Positions 7,203 through 14,061 of a stretch of DNA of 14,485 bases are shown piece by piece. The stretch is from Planctomycetota bacterium (GTDB lineage Bacteria > Planctomycetota > Phycisphaerae > UBA1845), in contig JAJRSP010000029.1 in NCBI GenBank assembly GCA_024278775.1, positions 1-14,485 on the forward strand, read 5' to 3'. Within the stretch, counting starts at the first letter, position 1; each line of letters opens with the position of its first letter. A model generated the notes under the pieces. It did not search any database. It saw nothing but the letters and a program-made list of their open reading frames with translations, and had not been told where the DNA came from. A program made the position numbers and the translations under genes.

Positions 7203-7934
7203 ATGATGGACATACTGCTCACCAACGATGACGGGATAGACGCACCGGGCCTTCAGTCCGCGTTCGAGGCCATTAAGCATCTGGGGCGGATTCACGTCGT
7301 AGCGCCCTCCGATGAACGTTCGGCATGCAGCCACACCATCACGCTGCGTAACCCGATAACGGTGAAGCGTCGGCCGAGTGATCTTTTTGAAACGGCTTTC
7401 GCCGTGGATGGTACGCCGGCCGACTGTGTCCGATTGGCGTGGACCGCTTTGGTAGACCGTCCGATCAAACTCGTCGTATCGGGGATCAATCGCGGGGCCA
7501 ATGCCGGCGTGGACACCTTCTACTCGGGGACGGTCGCGGGCGCACGAGAGGGGGCGATACTGGGCGTACCGTCGATCGCTTTGTCGCAGGGATTGCGCGC
7601 CGGTGTGGACACGGATTGGAAGGCCGCCAGCGACCTCTGCCGGTATATCGTCGACATGCTCGCGAAAGAAGCGCTTCCCGGGCCGGGTTTTTGGAATGTG
7701 AACCTGCCGGCACCCGTTCCCGAAAATGCTCGTGATCTCATCCAGCGCGTGCCGGTGGCCATCCATCCCACGCCCATGACCTTTGACCGCAACGATATGG
7801 ATGACGGTAAGACACTCGAATTCGGCTACGGCGCGTCCTATTGGTTACGAGAGGTCACCGGTCCCAGCGACTACAGCGTCGTTCGCGATGGGGGCGTAGC
7901 CATTACGGCGATTCCGCTTGTGGGTACGTTTTAG
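7203..7934 (+). CDS. surE: 5'/3'-nucleotidase SurE
   Basis: 243 residues, a normal SurE length. SurE is a metal-dependent phosphatase that removes phosphate from nucleoside 5'- and 3'-monophosphates; in E. coli it is a stationary-phase survival protein. The family signature is at the N-terminus: ILLTNDDGIDAPG (Asp9, Asp10), then VVAPSDERSACSH (Ser40) and VSGINRGANAGVDTFYSGTVAGAREG (Asn96). If translation starts at the second ATG (7206), these become Asp8, Asp9, Ser39 and Asn95, the usual family numbers, so the second ATG may be the true start. VDGTPADCV and the C-terminal GPSDYSVVRDGGVAITA are also typical. It is cytosolic. It is divergent from the FHA gene (260 nt between starts) and ends 32 nt from the end of the convergent transferase gene. 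Confidence 0.95.
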   Translation: MMDILLTNDDGIDAPGLQSAFEAIKHLGRIHVVAPSDERSACSHTITLRNPITVKRRPSDLFETAFAVDGTPADCVRLAWTALVDRPIKLVVSGINRGANAGVDTFYSGTVAGAREGAILGVPSIALSQGLRAGVDTDWKAASDLCRYIVDMLAKEALPGPGFWNVNLPAPVPENARDLIQRVPVAIHPTPMTFDRNDMDDGKTLEFGYGASYWLREVTGPSDYSVVRDGGVAITAIPLVGTF

Positions 7935-7962
7935 CACGCTGTATCTCGTCCGGGAAGCGTGC
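7934..7962. repeat. Inverted repeat between convergent surE and transferase genes
   Basis: GCACGCT (7934-7940) and AGCGTGC (7956-7962) form a perfect 7-bp stem with a 15-nt loop, filling the gap between two convergent gene ends. A shared bidirectional terminator would suit the position. However, no run of T follows on either strand, so a factor-independent mechanism is not supported. Confidence 0.3.
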
Positions 7963-7966
7963 CGGG

Positions 7967-9055
7967 TCAGGTTCGCTCTGTGTCGGCGTGTTCCAACACG
8001 GCGATCATGGTGACCACGCAGAGGCATTGCAGCAGCAACATCGTGGCGATGGTCCAGCTCACACGCGGTAGCGCGATCGCCGGAAGTCCCGTGGCCGCGG
8101 TGGCGAGGTACACCGTGTAGACGGCACCGCGACGGGACATGCCTCGTTTCACCAGTCGGTGGGAGAAGTGTCGGTGGTCTCCGCGAAACGGGCTCTCGCC
8201 GGCGCGAAGGCGTAGCGTGATCACGCTGATGGCGTCATACAGCGGGACCGCAAGCACCACGAGCGGCACGAACACCCCCATGGGTTGGAGCTTCTGTGCC
8301 GGATCGTAAAACGTCGTCAAGATGGTGACCACGCCCATGAGATAGCCTACCACCAGGCTTCCCGCGTCCCCCATGAAGATGCTCGCAGGGGAGCGGTTGA
8401 ATATCAAAAAACCAAGCAGCGCGCCCACCATCACCCATGCAAGGATCGGCACGAAAATCTGACCGGCCGACATGGAGGCGACGGCAAAGATGGCCGCCCC
8501 GATCGCGGCGACTCCTGCACTGAGTCCGTCCATGTTGTCGAGAAAATTGAAGGCGTTGGTAATCAACACAATCCAAAACACTGTGGCGGCGATGGATGCC
8601 GGCACCGGCAAAAACTCAAACATGCGAATCCCGAGAGGCCACGCTGTGACCAGCGCCACGACGAACTGTGCCACGAACTTCGGTACCGGACCGAGCGCCC
8701 GCCGGTCGTCGATCAGACCGATGACGTGAAGCACGGCCGCACATGCCATTAACGTGAGGACAACCGGTAATTTGGAACTCATGCCGTCGAGGTGATCGCG
8801 AATCAACAACGGAACGAATGACGGAACGTCGCCATGTGACCAGACGCGCGCCAAGACGGTTCCGATCACCACGGGCAGGGCCACGCCGACAAAAATGGCG
8901 ACGCCGCCGCCGAGTGCGGTGGGTTTTTCGTGACTTTTGTGGGCGTACGGTTTGTCAACGAACCCGGCGCGCCGTCCGAGCGATCGGACCACGGCGGTCG
9001 TCACGGCGGACAACAGGAACGGTCCGCCTACAGCCACAATAATCAACACAATCAT
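7967..9055 (-). CDS. WecA/MraY-family polyprenyl-phosphate sugar-1-phosphate transferase
   Basis: 362 residues with about ten or eleven hydrophobic membrane segments. Members transfer a sugar-1-phosphate from a UDP-sugar to undecaprenyl phosphate on the inner membrane, starting O-antigen, teichoic acid, exopolysaccharide or peptidoglycan lipid-linked precursors. Motifs in order: DKPYAHKSHEKPTALGGGVA (34-53), GLIDDRRAL with Asp116-Asp117, NAFNFLDNMDGLSAG (167-181), FMGDAGSL (227-234) and the cytosolic loop RGDHRHFSHRLV (291-302). The Asp-Asp pair and MGDAGS are the Mg/substrate residues of the superfamily. The DHRHFSHR loop is of the WecA/TagO type rather than MraY, so an N-acetylhexosamine-1-phosphate donor such as UDP-GlcNAc is the likeliest substrate. 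No other polysaccharide genes are adjacent, so the product pathway is unknown. It points away from the 9360-13652 gene group. Confidence 0.88.
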   Translation of the reverse strand: MIVLIIVAVGGPFLLSAVTTAVVRSLGRRAGFVDKPYAHKSHEKPTALGGGVAIFVGVALPVVIGTVLARVWSHGDVPSFVPLLIRDHLDGMSSKLPVVLTLMACAAVLHVIGLIDDRRALGPVPKFVAQFVVALVTAWPLGIRMFEFLPVPASIAATVFWIVLITNAFNFLDNMDGLSAGVAAIGAAIFAVASMSAGQIFVPILAWVMVGALLGFLIFNRSPASIFMGDAGSLVVGYLMGVVTILTTFYDPAQKLQPMGVFVPLVVLAVPLYDAISVITLRLRAGESPFRGDHRHFSHRLVKRGMSRRGAVYTVYLATAATGLPAIALPRVSWTIATMLLLQCLCVVTMIAVLEHADTERT

Positions 9056-9359
9056 GCCAGCGCAGTGTAAACCAGTGCTTTTAGTCTCGCCACCGTAGAA
9101 GGCAATCAGTCGTTAACGGGCCGGAGATCCCTGGGGGGAAGACACTTTGGCGGCATCAGGGTCGGGCGGGAGAACGATCTGCCCTACCGCTTGCCACGGT
9201 CGCCGATTCGGTCGTACATCCGAGATCCACCCGGCGGATGATGCCCGGTGGAACAACACCACCAAAAGCGGTACGATCGGCCGGCGTGGTGGGTTCGGGC
9301 GGTGGTGCGGGTTCGGGCAATGTGGATCGCGCCGCGGGAAGCTCATACGGAGACATGTG
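9056..9359. other. Intergenic region with a short G-rich imperfect direct repeat
   Basis: 304 nt between two divergent genes, so it should carry both promoters; I could not identify a confident -35/-10 pair for either. Near 9286-9318 the plus strand has two imperfect copies of GTGGTG(CG)GGTTCGGGC, 15 and 17 nt long, directly adjoining. A minus-strand frame (9113-9346, 77 codons, Pro/Arg-rich) is open here but has no family resemblance that I can see, so it is not called as a gene. Confidence 0.4.
9349..9352 (+). promoter_or_regulatory. Ribosome binding site that sets the start of the LolA-like gene
   Basis: GGAG lies 7 nt before the ATG at 9360, and translation from that ATG begins directly with a signal peptide. 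The frame is open back to 9147, but the added 71 residues would bury the signal peptide in the middle of the protein. Confidence 0.65.
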
Positions 9360-10106
9360 ATGACGCGAACATTCGGATGGGTGCTGCTGTTGGCGGCGGC
9401 ATCTACGGTGATGGCTGACGGTAGCAAGAAGACGGAAGGTGTATCGCGCGAGGCGGTCGAGATTCTGAAGAAATCGGAAGCGGCGCTAAAGAACGTGAAA
9501 TTGGTTAGCTACACCGCCGGCTACCGGGGTACCCATTGGGTGGAATCGATGGTGCCTAAGGTAGAAGGCATCGCCACCATCGGGAAGCGCAGCCAATGGG
9601 ACATCGATCCGTTTTCGTGCGAAGTCACCATCGCCCCAAGCGATTCGGAGGAGACGCAGACCTTCGCGGCCGGCTCCAACGGCGACACCTATTTCCTGAT
9701 CGATTCAAAAACCAAGACGGTTTATGAAGACATGGACCCTCTGGTGTTGGGGTCGAACAGCCGCAACATCCAGCGTGTGTTGATGCACGAGTTTGCCATG
9801 CCGGATCCGTTCGACGACGCCCTCAAGGCCGGGGTCGTGCAACTCAAAGGCGCAGCCGAGGTGCATGGTGAGGCGTGTTACGTGGTCTATGCCAAGGGCG
9901 AATCATCGCCGGCCGTGTCGTACTACATCGCCAAGAAAGATTACCTTCCGCGCCGAATCGTGCATACCTACAAAAATCCCAAAGGGGAAGAAGGGACCAC
10001 CGAGCTGACCATCAGCCACCTGAAGATCAATCCGTCGTTTGTGAGAGATCCATTCGCGGTGGTGGTTCCGAAGGGGTATAAAAAGACCGATGACTTCGCG
10101 CCGTGA
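9360..10106 (+). CDS. Exported LolA-like (lipoprotein-carrier-fold) protein
   Basis: 248 residues. The N-terminus MTRTFGWVLLLAAASTVMA|DG is a clear Sec signal peptide; there is no lipobox Cys, so the protein is periplasmic or secreted. The body has the pattern of the LolA/LppX-type half-barrel: an N-terminal helix (VEILKKSEAALKNVKLVSYTA), long beta strands (VEGIATIGKRSQWDI), a YFLIDSKTKTVYEDMD hairpin, and YYIAKKDYLPRRIVHTY, which is common in 'outer membrane lipoprotein-sorting' and related DUF families. The fold assignment is by eye and moderately sure; carrier function is not shown. It is the first gene of a group with the TldD/TldE-like pair, 43 nt upstream of TldD, and is likely co-transcribed and functionally linked. 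Confidence 0.75.
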   Translation: MTRTFGWVLLLAAASTVMADGSKKTEGVSREAVEILKKSEAALKNVKLVSYTAGYRGTHWVESMVPKVEGIATIGKRSQWDIDPFSCEVTIAPSDSEETQTFAAGSNGDTYFLIDSKTKTVYEDMDPLVLGSNSRNIQRVLMHEFAMPDPFDDALKAGVVQLKGAAEVHGEACYVVYAKGESSPAVSYYIAKKDYLPRRIVHTYKNPKGEEGTTELTISHLKINPSFVRDPFAVVVPKGYKKTDDFAP

Positions 10107-10149
10107 TCGGCGAGGGAAGATCCCGAAAACCTGACCCGCTGCAAGTGAA

Positions 10150-11916
10150 ATGTCTATGACCTATATCAAACGGTGTAATGTCGCGATGGCCGGCACGCTG
10201 ATGGGGTGTCTCTTGGTCGCCGCGCGCGTTCAAGCGGAAACGAGTACCGCTGCTCAGATCAAACCGGACCCGCTTGTCAGCCTGATGGCCGGCGAGCTCG
10301 ACTATTCGATGGCCCACCTCGTCAGCGAAGACGGCACGAAGCCCTATTTCCTCAACTACACCGTGTATGACGAGCATCGGATGGTCATCGGCGCAAGCCT
10401 GGGTGCCCTAAGTCGGCGTCGAGTCACCACCGAACGCAACCTCAACATTGACCTTCGCGTGGGGGATTATGCGGTGGACAACACGCACCAGTTACGCGGT
10501 GGCGGTGCCTCGCACGAATCCGGGAGCGGTGCCATTCCGATCGCCATGGATGGTGAGCCGAACGCCATTCGTCATGCGCTCTGGTATCACACCGACCGGA
10601 TCTTCAAGCGTGCGGCCCACCGGTTGGCGAAGATCAAGACAAACCTGAAGGTCAAGGTCGAGGAAGAGGATCAATCCGACGACTTCAGCAAGGAACCCGC
10701 ACACCAACATTACGATGCAGTGGCCGCGCTGGCGGTGGACGCTGAAGCCTGGGCCAAGCGGCTGCGGCGCATTTCGTTGCTCGCCAAGAAACATCCGCTG
10801 ATATATCAGTCGGGGGTGATCCTCGGTGCTTATGCCGGCACAAGGTATATGGTGAATAGCACGGGGACGCGTCTCCAAACATCTGAAACGAGATACCGTC
10901 TTACGCTTCAGGCGACCACGGTGGCCGACGATGGCATGGACCTTTCGCAATCGACCGACTTCAACGCCCGAGACATCAACGGCCTACCGGGGGATGCGGA
11001 AATCGAAGCGGCTTTTCAAAAAGTGATCCAGCAGGTACTCGCGCTGCGAAAAGCGCCGTTGGCAGAGCCCTACGTCGGTCCGGCGATCTTGCGTAACCGG
11101 GCCAGCGCAGTGTTCTTTCACGAAATCTTCGGTCACCGGATCGAAGGACACCGCCAGAAAGATGTGACGGAAGGACAAACCTTCACAAAGAAAATCGGCG
11201 AACCCGTGCTGCCGGAGTTTTTGAGCGTTTACGACAATCCGCTGTTGGATCGGCTGGGAGATATTGATCTTCGAGGCTACTACCAGTACGACGATGAAGG
11301 CGTACCGGCGGAAAACGTAACGCTTGTCGAGCATGGTGTGTTGAGCACATTTCTGATGTCCCGTCGTCCGGTGGATCGGTTTCCGCGTTCCAACGGGCAT
11401 GGCCGGCGGCAATCCGGGCACGCCGTCGTGTCGCGGCAAGCCAACCTTCTTGTCAAATCAGAAAAACAGACGTCGTTCGCCGGCTTGCGGAAACAGCTCA
11501 TCAAGGAGTGCCGGCGGCAAGACAAGCCATACGGGTTGTTGTTCGAGGACATATCCGGTGGGTTCACCATGACCGGGCGGCAAGGCCCGCAGTCGTTCAA
11601 GGTGTTGCCGGTGGTGGTATATCGCGTCTTTGTAGATGGCCGGCCGGATGAGCTGATCCGTGGGGTGGACGTGGTGGGCACGCCGCTGACCTCCTTCGCC
11701 AAGATTACATATACCGGTGATGATCCGGCGGTTTTTAACGGAACGTGTGGTGCGGAGTCTGGATGGGTGCCGGTGTCGGCCATCTCGCCCAGCATTCTTG
11801 TCTCCACGATCGAGATCGAAAAACGGCAGCGGTCACAAGATCGGCCGCCGATCCTACCGTCTCCGCTTCGCCAAATATCCACGGCCGTAGCCCCGACCGG
11901 GAACGGACCATCCTAA
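10150..11916 (+). CDS. Exported TldD-like zinc metalloprotease (catalytic subunit)
   Basis: 588 residues; E. coli TldD is about 480. TldD and TldE (PmbA) form a heterodimeric peptidase that, in E. coli, trims microcin B17 and degrades CcdA in the cytosol. Here the first 30 residues (hydrophobic VAMAGTLMGCLLVAARVQA|E) look like a signal peptide, so this version should be exported. The metal site is intact: His324-Glu325-Ile-Phe-Gly-His329 (HExxxH, then RIEGHR) and Cys533 in NGTCGAESGWVPVSAISPSI, the position of the third zinc ligand in TldD. The middle segment DDEGVPAENVTLVEHGVL (381-398) is also a family hallmark. The N-terminal 300 residues are longer than in E. coli TldD. ATG at 10150 or 10156 could be used; the upstream AAGTGAA is a weak binding site. 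The active partner of the downstream gene. Confidence 0.88.
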   Translation: MSMTYIKRCNVAMAGTLMGCLLVAARVQAETSTAAQIKPDPLVSLMAGELDYSMAHLVSEDGTKPYFLNYTVYDEHRMVIGASLGALSRRRVTTERNLNIDLRVGDYAVDNTHQLRGGGASHESGSGAIPIAMDGEPNAIRHALWYHTDRIFKRAAHRLAKIKTNLKVKVEEEDQSDDFSKEPAHQHYDAVAALAVDAEAWAKRLRRISLLAKKHPLIYQSGVILGAYAGTRYMVNSTGTRLQTSETRYRLTLQATTVADDGMDLSQSTDFNARDINGLPGDAEIEAAFQKVIQQVLALRKAPLAEPYVGPAILRNRASAVFFHEIFGHRIEGHRQKDVTEGQTFTKKIGEPVLPEFLSVYDNPLLDRLGDIDLRGYYQYDDEGVPAENVTLVEHGVLSTFLMSRRPVDRFPRSNGHGRRQSGHAVVSRQANLLVKSEKQTSFAGLRKQLIKECRRQDKPYGLLFEDISGGFTMTGRQGPQSFKVLPVVVYRVFVDGRPDELIRGVDVVGTPLTSFAKITYTGDDPAVFNGTCGAESGWVPVSAISPSILVSTIEIEKRQRSQDRPPILPSPLRQISTAVAPTGNGPS

Positions 11917-11957
11917 TGTTGACGCCGGTATCGTCGCGCGAGTTCACGGACGACCAC

Positions 11958-11963
11958 AAGGAG
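11958..11963 (+). promoter_or_regulatory. Strong ribosome binding site upstream of a TTG start
   Basis: AAGGAG is 9 nt before an in-frame TTG at 11973. It decides the start of the TldE-like gene over the ATG at 11916 that overlaps the preceding stop (TAATG), which has no binding site. Confidence 0.65.
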
Positions 11964-11972
11964 ATTACCGCA

Positions 11973-13652
11973 TTGAAACCACGGGCACTTCATACGACGG
12001 CGTTTTCGGCGATCATGGCGGCGATATGCGGAGCCGCGCTCGCTCCCACTGCGACCGCCGCCGCATCGGCACCGGGGGATGCCTCTGCGCAGGATGTGAT
12101 TATGCGGGCTTCGGTGGATGAGCTGACACGGACCATGTCCGAATTGTCGATCGACGATCTGCCCAAACCCTACTTCCTTCAGATTCGGGTCACCGAGCGT
12201 GAGGCCACCCGGTTGACTGCCTCCTACGGCGGATTGGTTCGCGCCGATCACGAACGTTCGCGCATCATCGAGAGCCGCATCCACGTCGGCTCCTATGAGC
12301 TGGACAACACCAACTTTCAACAGCCTTTCGGCTACGGCGGACCGTTACCGTTGGATGACGACTATGACGCCATCCGGCAGGCGATTTGGCTCGTGTTGGA
12401 TGAAGACTACAAGCGGGCCGTACAGTCGCTCACCGCGAAACAGGCTTACCTCAAAGAAAAAAACGTGACCGATCGCCCGAATGATTTTGCGCCAGGCGAC
12501 GCCGTCACCTTCGTCCAGCCGCACCGCACGTTTTCGTTTGATGAGGCGGTCATGACCAAAACGCTCAAGCGTATCTCGGCCCGTTTTAACGATCACCCGG
12601 CGATTCAAGACGCCGAGGTATCTTTCATCGCCGGGGAGGCTACGGACTGGCTCATCAACTCGGAAGGGTCACGGCTGCGGACCGGTGATGCCGGCGGTCT
12701 GTTGCAGATCGACGCGGAACTCCAAGCGGACGACGGCATGCGGCTCTTCGACAGTCGCACCTACTTGTGCGAATCGGTGGACGAAATTCCTCCGGTGGAA
12801 CAGCTATTGAAAGACGTGGACGCACTCTGCGAGAAGCTCATCGCGCAGACCCAAGCCGATCCACTCGAACAGTATACCGGTCCCGTGCTGTTCGAGCCGA
12901 AGGCGGCTGGGGCGGTGTTTCAGGCGCTCCTCGCGGATCACGTAGCAGCCATCGCCGTACCGCTTGGGGCGCAGTGGCGCAGCCCGTCTTTTGAAAAGAA
13001 ACTCGGTCTGCGCTTGCTGCCGCGATCCTATCAGGTGTACGACGATCCGCGTCCAAAACGTCTGGGCTACAAACTGCTTGCGGGGGCGTATGACTTTGAC
13101 GATGAAGGCGTGCCCGCCTCGCGTGTGTCGATCATCGAAGACGGTAAGCTGAAACACCTCGTGGCCGCTCGCGCGCCCACGCGCAAGGTTACTCGCTCGA
13201 CGGGACACGGTCGCAACGGCGGCTTCGGCGACGCCCACGCCACCATCGGGTGCCTGTACATTCGCGACGAAGACGGCCTGGCAACGGATGAACTCAGACA
13301 GGAACTGCTTGAAGAGGTTCGCGATGAGGGGCTGCCCTACGGGCTGCGCGTCGCCACTATGAGCGACGGCGACTTCACCCAACTGGGTGTGCCCATCTAC
13401 GCCTACAAGGTGTACGCGGAAGACGGGCACGAAGAACCGGTACGCGGGCTTCAGTTTCAAACGGTCAGTGATCGAGCGATGAAGCACATCATCGCCTCCG
13501 GTCGCGAGCCGGAGGTGTACAACTTGGTGTCCAACATCTCGGTGAGTATCATCTCCCCGGCCGTGCTGTTTGAAGAATTGGACCTGAGCCGCCTTAAGGA
13601 GGAGTTCGACAAACTCCCAATTCTTCCCGCCCCATCACAACGCAAGCCGTAA
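11973..13652 (+). CDS. Exported TldE/PmbA-like partner, metal site lost
   Basis: 559 residues when started at TTG 11973, which follows AAGGAG and gives MKPRALHTTAFSAIMAAICG then AALAPTATAA, a good signal peptide. The alternative ATG 11916 (TAATG overlap with tldD-like) adds 19 polar residues in front. The protein is a clear paralogue of its neighbour: both have KPYFL near the N-terminus, VGxYxxDNT, ADDGM, YTGP/YVGP, the YDxDDEGVPAxxVxxxExGxL segment (here 373-392) and ISPxxL near the C-terminus. By alignment with the neighbour's HEIFGH, this protein has Ala318, Leu319 and only the second His (His323), and the Cys region reads NLVSNISVSIISPA without Cys. It therefore cannot bind zinc as TldD does, which is how TldE/PmbA subunits behave. 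It likely forms a heterodimer with the upstream TldD-like enzyme in the periplasm. Confidence 0.85.
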   Translation: MKPRALHTTAFSAIMAAICGAALAPTATAAASAPGDASAQDVIMRASVDELTRTMSELSIDDLPKPYFLQIRVTEREATRLTASYGGLVRADHERSRIIESRIHVGSYELDNTNFQQPFGYGGPLPLDDDYDAIRQAIWLVLDEDYKRAVQSLTAKQAYLKEKNVTDRPNDFAPGDAVTFVQPHRTFSFDEAVMTKTLKRISARFNDHPAIQDAEVSFIAGEATDWLINSEGSRLRTGDAGGLLQIDAELQADDGMRLFDSRTYLCESVDEIPPVEQLLKDVDALCEKLIAQTQADPLEQYTGPVLFEPKAAGAVFQALLADHVAAIAVPLGAQWRSPSFEKKLGLRLLPRSYQVYDDPRPKRLGYKLLAGAYDFDDEGVPASRVSIIEDGKLKHLVAARAPTRKVTRSTGHGRNGGFGDAHATIGCLYIRDEDGLATDELRQELLEEVRDEGLPYGLRVATMSDGDFTQLGVPIYAYKVYAEDGHEEPVRGLQFQTVSDRAMKHIIASGREPEVYNLVSNISVSIISPAVLFEELDLSRLKEEFDKLPILPAPSQRKP

Positions 13653-14061
13653 CACCGCGCTGTCTTTCAACCCGCCCGTGAGACGCACGACCGTCGAAAC
13701 CCCGCGTAAGCTCCCGACCGAATCGACGACAATTTCATTAAAGATTGTAAAAATATGCCCTAGCTTTCATGTTTGCTGGCGTGAATCGCCTTCTTTTCGG
13801 CTGGAACCGAGGAATATGTTCCCCTGCTACCCCCATCGCTGGCGGAAAACCATGAGGATTGTGACCGAAACGGCCTTGCAGTGGCCGTTATTACCTCCAC
13901 CGCCCTCTAATGCCGGATAAGTCCGTCAAAAACAGCCGCACACCAACAATAGAGATATTGACAAGCAATAATCACGTTGTATATTAGGTATTTGTTCGGG
14001 CTGCATGCTGCGGATTTGGACGAAGGGTTATGGTGCCTTGGGGATGGGGATGAGGGTGACC
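13653..14061. other. Non-coding region after the TldE-like gene, leader of the ABC ATPase gene
   Basis: 409 nt. Near its left end CGTCGA (13692-13697) and TCGACG (13723-13728) could pair across a 25-nt loop and are followed by ACAATTTCATT, a poor terminator candidate. 13950-13995 is AT-rich and contains a promoter (annotated separately). Open frames in 13678-13920 have no domain, binding site or codon signal that supports a gene. Confidence 0.5.
13958..13985 (+). promoter_or_regulatory. Near-consensus sigma70-type promoter
   Basis: TTGACA (13958-13963) matches the -35 consensus exactly, and TATATT (13980-13985) matches the -10 in five of six positions, with a 16-nt spacer. Transcription would begin near 13992, about 70 nt before the preferred ATG of the ABC ATPase gene. 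It is by far the best promoter-like match I found in the window and sits in an AT-rich pocket in otherwise GC-rich DNA. Confidence 0.6.

Noticed and set aside
9147..9359. N-terminal extension of the LolA-like gene
   Set aside because: It would place the signal peptide at residue 72 of the protein; GGAG and a signal peptide coincide at 9360.
9113..9427. Minus-strand frame of 104 codons upstream of the transferase gene
   Set aside because: Overlaps the start and signal peptide of the LolA-like gene, is Pro/Arg-rich as expected from GC-rich non-coding DNA, and resembles no family I know.
11745..11972. TldE-like gene starting inside the TldD-like coding region or at ATG 11916
   Set aside because: The ATG at 11745 lies well within the preceding gene, and 11916 lacks a ribosome binding site; TTG 11973 has one.
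12804..13487. Long minus-strand frame inside the TldE-like gene
   Set aside because: Antisense of a recognised protein family with conserved motifs; length is explained by high GC content.
13678..13920. Plus-strand frame of 80 codons after the TldE-like gene
   Set aside because: No ribosome binding site, mixed composition, no recognisable domain.
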